From NCBI GenBank assembly GCA_903851365.1, contig CAINOB010000002.1, positions 262,051 to 326,050 of the forward strand: DNA of 64,000 nt, in the 5' to 3' direction. Shown here one piece after another: positions 51,639 to 60,109 of this stretch. The notes below the pieces were generated by a model that was not told the origin of the DNA, searched no databases, and worked only from the letters and a program-made list of their open reading frames with translations. The position numbers were made by a program, and so were the translations under genes. The stretch comes from an uncultured Bacteroidota bacterium (GTDB taxonomy: Bacteria; Bacteroidota; Bacteroidia; Bacteroidales; UBA12481). Positions within the stretch are counted from its first letter, which is position 1, and every line of letters starts with the position of its first letter.

Positions 51639-52883
51639 ATGAAAAAACAAACTAAAATCCTGATCGGAGCAGTAGTTGTGGTTGTGGTTATCATTATCGT
51701 CCTCGCCATAAATTTCCCTCCTGTTTTCATAGGGAAGAGCTCCGGAACCTTTGCTAAGGCAGATAAATATCATAAAAGCCAGATGACCGAAAAGGACGTC
51801 CAGCTCAGAAGCGAACTTACCGCTGATACGGCCAAATTAAAAGGGATGATTCAGGGACTGATGTACTTCGCAGTTTTCACTCAGAATCTAAGTACACAGA
51901 TAGATTCATGCGTGCATGTTTACCAATACAACGGATTGACAAATCAGGAAGCCGGATACAAGAATATGATGGCTTTGAACGATTTTTCGATTTTTATCCG
52001 GAATAATAATAAAACCCTTGGCAATACGATCGGCCTGCTGAGCGGATTCTATTTTAAAGACAAAGCCGATCAGTCGGCTGATGTGGAGAAGGACCTGCGT
52101 GAATTCCATAATTATGTTAAAACCCTGAGCGAAAAAGATTCAATATTCGAGATGGCGCTCATGAGTTTGGATAAATTCATAGTCAGCAATAAAGTGATTA
52201 AGGAGCATAAAACAGAATTCACTAAGCTGAAATCTATTCGCGATCAGCTCCTGATTAAAACTATTCAGTTTGGGGCGCTCGTCCTTGACAGGCCCCTTAC
52301 CGCAACCATGTGTGCCTATGTACTCCAGTCGCAGCAGCAAATTCAGGCTGTTTGGGCAAAGGAAAACCTGGCAGACCAGTTCATGGCGCAGGATAAGCTC
52401 ACGGGGCACGAGTTGGCTCAGGAAAAGCTCTCCGGCCAGTTCAGGGCCCAGGATAAGCTCACTGCTGCCGCACAGGAAACCGGCTTTGGCATGATTCCGG
52501 ACAACTTGCGTGCTGGTTTTTTCGCCAAAAATGACTTGTCTGCTTCAAACTGGACCATACTTTACGATAAGGCTAATCTGCAGTTTATTACTCTCAGCCG
52601 TGCCGACCTGGCAGCTATGTATAGTAATGCTCAGGTAGATGCAATAAATGCAACTAATTTGGTAAACGCCAATGCTTTGAATCTCGACTTCACCGGAGTT
52701 TTTGTCATGGCTCAGGATGGGCTGAAAGTTTGTGCTTCCCCGGTAAATCTGCAGGTAGCCTATCAGCTGGTGCCGATTGAAGCTGTTTTTTCTTCCGAAC
52801 AATTGAAAGAAATTGTTGCAGCACAGCAGAATATAGGGATCGTTGCGGGGCTCTGTGCAACGGCGCTCCAGCAATTTCTTTAA
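51639..52883 (+). CDS. Membrane-anchored paralogue 2 of four, AQDKL-repeat linker
   Basis: A 414-residue protein, closest to paralogue 1 through residue about 230 (MKKQTKILIGAVVVVVVIII, KSQMTEKDVQLRSELTADTA, KLKSIRDQLLIKTIQFGAL). The linker (about 245-285) is a different low-complexity sequence made of 10-15-residue units around AQ(D/E)KL: MAQDKLTGHELAQEKLSGQF, then RAQDKLTAAAQE, likely a charged helix. The shared C-terminal module follows (ILYDKANLQFITLSRADL and FSSEQLKEIVAAQQNIGIVA). It is predicted to be tethered in the inner membrane with its bulk in the periplasm. It follows paralogue 1 by 25 bases. Confidence 0.85.
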   Translation: MKKQTKILIGAVVVVVVIIIVLAINFPPVFIGKSSGTFAKADKYHKSQMTEKDVQLRSELTADTAKLKGMIQGLMYFAVFTQNLSTQIDSCVHVYQYNGLTNQEAGYKNMMALNDFSIFIRNNNKTLGNTIGLLSGFYFKDKADQSADVEKDLREFHNYVKTLSEKDSIFEMALMSLDKFIVSNKVIKEHKTEFTKLKSIRDQLLIKTIQFGALVLDRPLTATMCAYVLQSQQQIQAVWAKENLADQFMAQDKLTGHELAQEKLSGQFRAQDKLTAAAQETGFGMIPDNLRAGFFAKNDLSASNWTILYDKANLQFITLSRADLAAMYSNAQVDAINATNLVNANALNLDFTGVFVMAQDGLKVCASPVNLQVAYQLVPIEAVFSSEQLKEIVAAQQNIGIVAGLCATALQQFL

Positions 52884-52904
52884 GAAACTAACAACTCAGC
52901 TTTT

Positions 52905-54140
52905 ATGAAAAAGCAAACTAAAATCGTTATCGGGGCTATGGTTATCGTCGTATTGGTCATTGTCGCCCTGGCAATAAATTTTCCACCAGTCTTCAAGGGC
53001 AAGAGCTCCGGAACTTTTGGGAAAGCTGACAGGTACCACAAAAGCCAGATGACCGACAAGGATATACAGCTCAGAAGCAAGATAACGGCGGATACTGTTG
53101 GGCTGAAGAAAATGCTCCAGGGGCTGGTCTATTTTACGGTTTTTACCAAAGATCTCTGCATTAAAATCGATAACTGTGTAACCGTATTCCAGGAGCAGGG
53201 CCTCACCAGCAAGGATAAAGGATTTTCACAGCTGATGCTTCTGAAAGACTATTCCACCTTTATTAAAAATAACAACAAGACTCTGGGGAATACCATCAGC
53301 CTGTTAAAAGGGTTTTATTTTAAGGAAAATGCTGATGAATCTGCTGATATCGAGAAAGATCTGCGTGATTTCGGTAATTATGTGAAAACTCTGGGGGAAC
53401 GTGATGCTGTTCTCGAATCGGCGCTCAAGGGAATGGATAATTTTCTGGTCAATAGCGACATCATGAAGGAGCGCAAGGAGGAGCTGAAAAAGCTGAAATC
53501 CATCCGCGATCAGTTGCTGATGCAAGGGATACAGCTGGCTTTGATGGTCCAGGATAACGCCCTGGGTTTCGACCTTTGCAGTTATGCCATTTCATCGCAG
53601 GCGGATTTAATCAAATTATATGGTGCACAGGACAAACTTCAGGCTGGGGCTCAGGAAAAACTGCAAAGTGTTTTGGCCCAGGATAAATTACAGGCGATGG
53701 CACAAGAAAAGCTTCAGGCAATAAGCAGTCATGAACTGAATAGTTTGGTTACAGGTCAATCACCGGATCTGTCGGCATTGGTTTATAACACGGCAAACCT
53801 TTCTTTCGAAGCTGGCAGCATGGCCGACCTGAAACTTTACACTGCCAAACAGGATCTCAATGCTTCAAACCCATCTCTCCAGTTTAATGCAACAGAAAAA
53901 ATCCAGATAATTTATACAGGTATAGCCGATATCAACATTAGTCCGGTGGGCATAATCGGAATAATTGTTCTGGCACGCGATGGGCTGCAGGTAGTACTGT
54001 CGAATTACGATCTAAAAGGCGGCTTTAGCGGGATCGGAATGGGAGAGATGAACAGTGTTCAGCTGCAAAGCCTACTTCTGGGTCAGGGTAGTCTGGGCGT
54101 TTATAATGCCAGTTTTTCAAAAATCCTTGAACTTCGATGA
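52905..54140 (+). CDS. Membrane-anchored paralogue 3 of four, AQDKLQ-repeat linker
   Basis: A 411-residue protein with the same layout. The N-terminal module is conserved (MKKQTKIVIGAMVIVVLVIV, KSSGTFGKADRYHKSQMTDK, KLKSIRDQLLMQGIQLALM). The linker (about 243-283) repeats AQDKLQAGAQEKLQ, LAQDKLQAMAQEKLQ, closely related to the linker of paralogue 2 but not to 1 or 4. The C-terminal module has LVYNTANLSFEAGSMADL and MNSVQLQSLLLGQGSLGVYN. It follows paralogue 2 by 21 bases; a 179-base gap with its own promoter-like motif comes after it. Confidence 0.85.
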   Translation: MKKQTKIVIGAMVIVVLVIVALAINFPPVFKGKSSGTFGKADRYHKSQMTDKDIQLRSKITADTVGLKKMLQGLVYFTVFTKDLCIKIDNCVTVFQEQGLTSKDKGFSQLMLLKDYSTFIKNNNKTLGNTISLLKGFYFKENADESADIEKDLRDFGNYVKTLGERDAVLESALKGMDNFLVNSDIMKERKEELKKLKSIRDQLLMQGIQLALMVQDNALGFDLCSYAISSQADLIKLYGAQDKLQAGAQEKLQSVLAQDKLQAMAQEKLQAISSHELNSLVTGQSPDLSALVYNTANLSFEAGSMADLKLYTAKQDLNASNPSLQFNATEKIQIIYTGIADINISPVGIIGIIVLARDGLQVVLSNYDLKGGFSGIGMGEMNSVQLQSLLLGQGSLGVYNASFSKILELR

Positions 54141-54148
54141 TGCCTTTT

Positions 54149-54177
54149 ACCAACTTTTTCTGATTTGAGAGTAATTA
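54149..54177 (+). promoter_or_regulatory. Putative ECF-type promoter/shared motif before paralogue 4
   Basis: ACCAACTTTTT (54149-54159), 11 bases, GTAATTA (54171-54177): the same two blocks with the same spacing as at 48919-48947. It begins nine bases after paralogue 3 and lies about 140 bases before the GTG start of paralogue 4, leaving a long leader. An ATG at 54180 opens only a seven-codon frame. Confidence 0.55.
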
Positions 54178-54319
54178 CCATGATAAAGGCCGATAGGTCA
54201 TAAAAGTCATTTTTCATTGGCGAATGATTATAGGCAGTTGGTCAAATAGTATTGTAACTCTTGTCTGATTATCATGTGATTATATCGAAAAATCATTTCT
54301 TTGTTTAAAATCGAATATC

Positions 54320-55504
54320 GTGAAAAAGCAAACTAAAATCGTAATTGGAGCATTGGTTGTCGTTGTTCTGGGAATCGTAATGCTTTCTGTTTTTTTTCCG
54401 GATGTGATGAAAGGTAAAAGTTCCGGAACTTTTGCCAAGGCCGACAAGTATCAAAAAAGTCAGATGACCGAAAAGGACATTAAGCTGAGAAGTGCGCTCA
54501 CTGCTGATACCGCTAAACTTAAAAGCACCCTTCAGGGGTTGATTTATTTCTCAGCATTTACGGAGGACCTTTGCCTGAGGATCGATACCTGCCTCAACGC
54601 ATTTCAGGAAAAAGGCATGAAGAGCGATAACCCGGGATTTGCCGGGTTGATGGCTATGAAGGATTATGCCGTATTTATCAGAAATAATAATAAAGCCCTT
54701 ACCAGTACAATAGGGATGCTGAGCAGTTTCTATTTTGCCGATGCAAAGGACCAGTCGCAGGATGTGGAAAAAAACCTGCGCGACTTCTCGAATTATGTCA
54801 AGCTGTTTGCCGAAAAGGATAAGGTACTGGAAACTGCCGTCAAAGGAATGGATAACTTCATTGTAGGAAACAAAATTCTGAAAGACAGTAAAGATGAATT
54901 GAAAAAACTGAAATCAATCCGCGATCAGCTGCTGATCAAGGGTATTCAGGTTGCCGCACTTAATCAGGATAAGGGGTTGTGTGCCGTTCTTTTGAACGCG
55001 TCGATGGATAATCTGGGATTAGTATATATTTCGGCTCAGGCTGGGAACGGGATGAATGCAGTTTTGACAAATGCCACCGCGTCCCTAAACTTTGGATCTC
55101 TATTAAATGCTGGGGTATCGCTCAACGCAGGTTTATTTAACGCCAATCAAAATCTCCAGGGAAGCCAGGGGGTTATCTACGACAAGGCAACTCTTCAGTT
55201 TACTTTATGCAATTCAGGCCAAATTCAGGGGATCGGCCAATTTTTAAACTCTGTACAGCTAGTCGGGGCCGTAGGTGGCGGCCTTCAAGGGTTCAATGTC
55301 GTCCAATCAAACGTCAGCCTTCAATATTTCTTCAATTCTACATCCGCAATTAGTGCGGTGCAGATGTCGGCTATTACAGGCGATTTAAGCAGAATGGTCA
55401 TTAATTCACAAATGGTCCAATCCATGACCGGACTTTGTGGTAACGGAGGAATGGGTGCATTTGTTTTACAAAGTGCAGGTGACCAAATAAGAGATCATGA
55501 ATAA
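54320..55504 (+). CDS. Membrane-anchored paralogue 4 of four, divergent linker
   Basis: A 394-residue protein, start codon GTG 54320 (the other three use ATG at the same MKKQTKI position). The N-terminal module is conserved (ALVVVVLGIVMLSVFF, KSSGTFAKADKYQKSQMTEK, KLKSIRDQLLIKGIQVAAL). The middle is N/G/A-rich rather than charged (LNFGSLLNAGVSLNAGLFNA). The VIYDKATLQFTLCNSGQI block is kept, and the end is longer and Q/S/G-rich. It has its own upstream motif and its end overlaps the start of the peptidase-barrel gene by eight bases, tying that gene to this unit. Function unknown. Confidence 0.85.
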   Translation: MKKQTKIVIGALVVVVLGIVMLSVFFPDVMKGKSSGTFAKADKYQKSQMTEKDIKLRSALTADTAKLKSTLQGLIYFSAFTEDLCLRIDTCLNAFQEKGMKSDNPGFAGLMAMKDYAVFIRNNNKALTSTIGMLSSFYFADAKDQSQDVEKNLRDFSNYVKLFAEKDKVLETAVKGMDNFIVGNKILKDSKDELKKLKSIRDQLLIKGIQVAALNQDKGLCAVLLNASMDNLGLVYISAQAGNGMNAVLTNATASLNFGSLLNAGVSLNAGLFNANQNLQGSQGVIYDKATLQFTLCNSGQIQGIGQFLNSVQLVGAVGGGLQGFNVVQSNVSLQYFFNSTSAISAVQMSAITGDLSRMVINSQMVQSMTGLCGNGGMGAFVLQSAGDQIRDHE

Positions 55505-58472
55505 TAAAATACAGAAGGTGATGCAGGCAGTCCTGCTGATGATTGCTGCATCTTTACCTCTTGCCGCTCAGCAGAAAGTGACCCTTCAGGAATACCAGAC
55601 TTCAAATTTGAAGCTGGTATTTCCTGATAAAAACACCTCTTATCTCGTGCCGCATACGGTGCGCTCCTTTGAAAATGCATTGGCATTTCACAAGCAGTTC
55701 TGGGGCTATACTCCTTCCGGACCAACAAACATATTATTTAATGACTTCTCCGATGTAGGCAACGGGGGAACCATGGTCATTCCTTGGAATTTCCTGAATA
55801 TCGGAATTTCCCCGTTCGATTATACCTTTTCCGTGGTGCCCTCGAACGAACGGATGCAATGGCTCATGAGTCATGAACTTACCCATCAGACGATGTGCGA
55901 CATGTCGTCCAGAACAGACCGTGGGATTTCAAAATTTTTCGGCAGCAAGGTGCTTCCCGATAACCGTGATCCGCTTTCACTTTTCTTCAGTTACATCACC
56001 ACTCCGCGCTGGTACTCCCCTCGCTGGTACCATGAGGGCATAGCCGTATTTATGGAGACCTGGATGTCGGGTGGCATCGGTCGTGTGATGGGTGGCTATG
56101 ATGAGATGGTTTTCCGCACCATGGTCCGTGACAGCAGCTTCTTTTATAATGTGATCGGCCTCGAGACCGAAGGAACCACCATCGATTTTCAGGTTGGTGT
56201 AAACTCCTATTTGTATGGTACCCGTTTCGTCAGTTACCTCGCCCATCAGTATGGAATCGAAAAACTCAAGGAATTTTACTCCCGCACCGATAGCAGCCGG
56301 CGATTTTATGCCAGCCAGTTCAAGCAGGTTTACCATACCCCTGTTCAACAGGAATGGGATAAGTGGATCCGCTTTGAAAAGAACTTTCAACAGGCAAATA
56401 TGGCCACTATCGGCAAACAACCAGTTACCCCTTACCGGAAACTGGTTGAAAAGCCTCTGGGCTCAGTATCCCGTCCCTGCCTCGATCGTGCCGAAGGAAA
56501 AGTATATGTTGCGGTGAACTACCCGGGTAAGTTGGCACATATCGAAAGCATCGACCTGAAAACCGGATCGAGGCGAACAGTGGCGCAGGTTCCCAGTCCG
56601 GGACTCTATTACGTAACCAACCTTGCCTACGACGATTCATCCAAAACACTTTTTGCCTCAACCCATAATAGTGATTGGCGCGGACTTCAATCCATAGATG
56701 CACGCACCGGACAGGTGAAAAGCCTGATTAAGTTTGACCGTGCCGGAAGCTTGGTATTCAATCATAAGGACCATGCAATTTATGCAGTACAGGTCATGAG
56801 CGGCCGTACCACCATCATCCGAATACTGCCTCCTTATAAAACCTGGCAGGAACTCTACACGCTTCCTTTTGGTAAGGATTTTTCCGATCTTGATATTTCA
56901 CCTGATGGACTTACCGTATCAGGTACCCTCTCTGATGTGCAGGGAAAACAGCAATTGGTTGTGATGCAGATTGCCGACCTCCTGGCCGGGAAAACCGAGT
57001 TCAGCAAGATCTATGAATTTGAAGATAATCCTGCAGCCAACTTCGTTTTTTCACCCGATGGCAAATATCTCTATGGTACCTCTTATTATACTGGCGTTTC
57101 AAACGTTTTTAGAATTGCCCTCGACACCAGGGAACCTGAAATCCTGACGAATGCATCCACCGGATTTTTCAGGCCACTTCCCGTATCAAAAGATTCGATG
57201 ATGATCCTCGATTATACACCCGAAGGCATGATGGCAGGAATGATGAAAATCAAACCTCAGGCAGATGTTAACGCCATTGAATATCTCGGCCAGAAAATCT
57301 ATAAAAAATATCCGCAGGTGGAATCCTGGATACTGCAGCCTCCCTCAAAAATAAACCTTGATTCGCTGAAAGTTTCGGAAAAGACATACCGACCGCTGAA
57401 AGAGATGAAGCTGGCTGGGGCCTATCCGATTATCCAGGGATATAAAAACTATGTAGCAGGCGGCTATCGCTTTAATTTCATGGATCCATTGGGCTTGAGT
57501 GCAGTAAAACTCAAATTGTCCGTCTCGCCATACGATTCATTGCCCAATAAACAGAAAGTGCATTTTGCTGTAGATTATTCCTACTGGAACTGGACCTTCA
57601 GCGCAACGTACAATTATGCAGATTTCTACGACCTTTTCGGTCCGACAAAGTTCAGCCGCGCAGGCTACTCCTTTACTACAAAATATTACAAGCTTCTCAA
57701 CCGGTTTTCGCCAAATAAAACAGAATTGAACGTTCGCCTGAGCGCTTATGGCGGCCTCGATAAGTTGCCTTCCTATCAGAATGTAAATGCGGATTTCAAG
57801 AATCTATTTCTTGGTTTGGTGAATTTTCATAAAAGCTACCTGCGCAAATCACTTGGGGGAGTAGAGCCGGAGCAGGGCTACGACTGGAATGTCTATGCAT
57901 ATGCCACCTTGGCGACCAGCCCGGTGGAAACCTCTTTTTATCCCCAGCTGATCAATAATTTCGATTTGGGATTTCTGCTACCATTACGCAATTCATCGCT
58001 GTGGTTCCGCACTTCGCTGGGCCAGAGCTTCGGTTCACCGGATAAGTCCAATTCTAAATTTTATTTCGGAGGATTCGGAAATAATTTTGTCGATTACCGC
58101 TCGGTCCAGCAATACCGCGAAATGTCGAGCTTTCCGGGTGCTGAAATCGATGAATATGAAGCGATGAACTATGGGAAACTGGTTGCCGAATTAAACCTAA
58201 AACCCATCCGCTTCCGCAAACTGGGATTCCTGGGATTTTATTCCACCTATGCGAGGCTTTCACTCTTCGGAATGGGTCTGGTAACAGACGTAAACAACGG
58301 ATTGCCGCAAATGAAAGACCTGGCGCAAAGAAACTACTTTGCAGCAGGAGCGCAGATCGATATGGAACTGGTACTTTTTTCACTTCTTAAATCAACCTTG
58401 TCGTTTGGCTATTCAAGGGCTTATGGCCCGACTAAAAACAGCGATCAGTTCATGGTTTCTTTGAAGCTCTGA
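55497..58472 (+). CDS. Zinc peptidase-beta-propeller-outer membrane barrel protein
   Basis: A 991-residue three-part exported protein with a signal peptide ending SLPLAAQ. Residues about 25-300 are a gluzincin-like metallopeptidase: H126-E-L-T-H130 in MSHELTHQTMCD and the third ligand E180 in RWYHEGIAVFMETW. Residues about 320-600 are propeller-like repeats (LDRAEGKVYVAVNYPG, IDARTGQVKSLIKFDR, FVFSPDGKYLYGTSYY). From about 670 to the end the sequence is an outer membrane barrel (YKNYVAGGYRFNFMDPLGLS, VHFAVDYSYWNWTFSATYNY) ending in DQFMVSLKL. It would be an envelope protease anchored in the outer membrane. Its start overlaps the stop of paralogue 4. Confidence 0.88.
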   Translation: MNNKIQKVMQAVLLMIAASLPLAAQQKVTLQEYQTSNLKLVFPDKNTSYLVPHTVRSFENALAFHKQFWGYTPSGPTNILFNDFSDVGNGGTMVIPWNFLNIGISPFDYTFSVVPSNERMQWLMSHELTHQTMCDMSSRTDRGISKFFGSKVLPDNRDPLSLFFSYITTPRWYSPRWYHEGIAVFMETWMSGGIGRVMGGYDEMVFRTMVRDSSFFYNVIGLETEGTTIDFQVGVNSYLYGTRFVSYLAHQYGIEKLKEFYSRTDSSRRFYASQFKQVYHTPVQQEWDKWIRFEKNFQQANMATIGKQPVTPYRKLVEKPLGSVSRPCLDRAEGKVYVAVNYPGKLAHIESIDLKTGSRRTVAQVPSPGLYYVTNLAYDDSSKTLFASTHNSDWRGLQSIDARTGQVKSLIKFDRAGSLVFNHKDHAIYAVQVMSGRTTIIRILPPYKTWQELYTLPFGKDFSDLDISPDGLTVSGTLSDVQGKQQLVVMQIADLLAGKTEFSKIYEFEDNPAANFVFSPDGKYLYGTSYYTGVSNVFRIALDTREPEILTNASTGFFRPLPVSKDSMMILDYTPEGMMAGMMKIKPQADVNAIEYLGQKIYKKYPQVESWILQPPSKINLDSLKVSEKTYRPLKEMKLAGAYPIIQGYKNYVAGGYRFNFMDPLGLSAVKLKLSVSPYDSLPNKQKVHFAVDYSYWNWTFSATYNYADFYDLFGPTKFSRAGYSFTTKYYKLLNRFSPNKTELNVRLSAYGGLDKLPSYQNVNADFKNLFLGLVNFHKSYLRKSLGGVEPEQGYDWNVYAYATLATSPVETSFYPQLINNFDLGFLLPLRNSSLWFRTSLGQSFGSPDKSNSKFYFGGFGNNFVDYRSVQQYREMSSFPGAEIDEYEAMNYGKLVAELNLKPIRFRKLGFLGFYSTYARLSLFGMGLVTDVNNGLPQMKDLAQRNYFAAGAQIDMELVLFSLLKSTLSFGYSRAYGPTKNSDQFMVSLKL

Positions 58473-58485
58473 TTTTTGTATATTT

Positions 58486-59034
58486 ATGGCAAATCTTACA
58501 ATTGCCATGCGAGCTAAGTACTTCTGTTTTGTAATCGTTTTATTTGCGATTCTCATCGGTATAAGCAGTTGTCAAAAATGTGAAACAGATCCCGCCGATA
58601 TAGTTGCAGCAACACTCGAGACTAATAAGAAAATTGCGGTTGCAGTGGTACATGCTTCGGCTATTGGCCTCAGCGAAAGCCTGAAAAATATTCCGGATTC
58701 TGCAGAAGGGGTTCTTTTCATCCGTACTTACATCGATTCCATCCGGTTTTACGACGATAAATCGGGATACTTCTACGTGTACAATTATCAGTGTATCAAC
58801 ATTGCACATGCCACCCAAAAGGACCTTCAGGGGCAAAATCTCTATAATCATCAGGATTCAAAGGGTAAGTATGTTGTTCGTGAGCTGTCGGCAACGGCAA
58901 GAGCGGGTGGCGGGTTTGTTGAATTTTACTGGGTAAAACCTGGCGAAACAGGTGAGAAACTGAAAATCGGTTATGTTGAGCCTATACCTGGAACCAATTA
59001 TTGGATCGGATCCGGCGTGTACATCCCGGAATAA
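58486..59034 (+). CDS. Cache-domain lipoprotein
   Basis: A 182-residue lipoprotein; ATG 58507 (MRAKYFCFVIVLFAILIGISSC) gives a cleaner signal than ATG 58486. Residues about 85-180 match a single Cache domain (sCache_2 type): SIRFYDDKSGYFYVYNYQC, HATQKDLQGQNLYNHQDSKG, FVEFYWVKPGETGEKLKIGY and TNYWIGSGVYIPE. Cache domains usually sense small carboxylates or amines at the head of chemoreceptors and kinases; as a lone lipoprotein it would be a periplasmic ligand-binding protein. It sits 13 bases after the peptidase-barrel gene and 18 bases before the RND adaptor, linking the two sets. Confidence 0.85.
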   Translation: MANLTIAMRAKYFCFVIVLFAILIGISSCQKCETDPADIVAATLETNKKIAVAVVHASAIGLSESLKNIPDSAEGVLFIRTYIDSIRFYDDKSGYFYVYNYQCINIAHATQKDLQGQNLYNHQDSKGKYVVRELSATARAGGGFVEFYWVKPGETGEKLKIGYVEPIPGTNYWIGSGVYIPE

Positions 59035-59052
59035 ATTTAAAACCACTGCAGG

Positions 59053-60108
59053 ATGAAACGATTCTTCATCATTTTGGGATTTGCTGTTATTGTCGGCATT
59101 CTCATCCTACTGAAAATTTTTGTCATTTCGCCCAAGCCAAAAAATGTTGCTGTGGCAAAAGCTAATCCTCCGGTTCCTGTCGAGTGTTTTATCGCCAGGG
59201 ATACGTCGGTAAACTATCAGGTGGAAACAGTTGGTAGCGTTCATGCCCGGGAGCATGTTGATATTGTCAGCGAGATCTCCAGAAAAGTGGTTTCTATCCT
59301 GATGAAGGAGGGCGCCAGTGTAAGAGCCGGACAATTACTTTTTAAACTTGATGGTGCCGATATCGAGGCTAAAATTAATAAACTGGCCATCGAGCTCGAA
59401 TATGCCCAGGCCAATGAAACCCGCGATAAAGTGCTGCTTGCAAGAGGGGGCATGAGTCAGGAGAGCTTTGATGAAGTGACCAATAAACGTCGGACCCTTC
59501 AGGCTGAAATCGATGTGCTGAAAGTGGATCTGGCCAAAACCGGTATCAAGGCTCCGTTTGCCGGTAAAATAGGACTCCGGAGCGTAAGTGAAGGTGCCCT
59601 GGTAACTCCTGGTATGGTGCTGGCAAACCTGCAGGATGTGAGCCGGATGAAAATCGATTTTTCTATTCCGGAACGCTACTCGCTTAATCTGCATATCGGA
59701 TCGCAAATCAATTACCGGACGGATTATCTTCCTGACGTACGCTCAGCAGTCGTGGAGGCAATTGAACCTGCCGTCGACCAGAAAACAAGAACAATTCTGA
59801 TCAGGGCCGATGCCGATAATAAGGATGGCAGCCTGGTTCCGGGTACCTCGGCAAAGGTTTCGCTTAACCTGCTCGAGGCAACATCCAGCATCTTTGTTCC
59901 AACCTCAGCACTGATTCCTTCCATCAAAGGCTACACTGTATTCATCAGAAAAAATGGATCGGCAAGTGTTACTACAGTGAAAACAGGAGTGAGGAATCGC
60001 GATTTTATTCAGATACTCGAAGGCCTGACTCCGGGCGATAGCCTGGTCACTACCAACCTGTTGAAGATAAAGAACGGAACCCCGCTTACCATCGTTAAAA
60101 TCAACTGA
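59053..60108 (+). CDS. RND efflux periplasmic adaptor (membrane fusion protein)
   Basis: A 351-residue HlyD/AcrA-type adaptor joining the inner membrane pump to TolC. An N-terminal signal-anchor helix (residues about 4-24) carries no lipobox. The lipoyl/biotinyl-like halves are VNYQVETVGSVHAREHVDIV with VRAGQLLFKLDGADIEAK, and TGIKAPFAGKIGLRSVSEGA, separated by a short helical hairpin (about 110-150). The beta-barrel and membrane-proximal domains follow (MKIDFSIPERYSLNLHIGSQ, GSLVPGTSAKVSLNLLEATS). The RND gene starts two bases after its stop. Confidence 0.95.
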   Translation: MKRFFIILGFAVIVGILILLKIFVISPKPKNVAVAKANPPVPVECFIARDTSVNYQVETVGSVHAREHVDIVSEISRKVVSILMKEGASVRAGQLLFKLDGADIEAKINKLAIELEYAQANETRDKVLLARGGMSQESFDEVTNKRRTLQAEIDVLKVDLAKTGIKAPFAGKIGLRSVSEGALVTPGMVLANLQDVSRMKIDFSIPERYSLNLHIGSQINYRTDYLPDVRSAVVEAIEPAVDQKTRTILIRADADNKDGSLVPGTSAKVSLNLLEATSSIFVPTSALIPSIKGYTVFIRKNGSASVTTVKTGVRNRDFIQILEGLTPGDSLVTTNLLKIKNGTPLTIVKIN

Positions 60109-60109
60109 G

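Noticed and set aside
54180-54203. Seven-codon frame (ATG at 54180) as a leader peptide of paralogue 4
   Set aside because: It has no ribosome site, no attenuator hairpin and lies inside an otherwise featureless leader; support is too weak.
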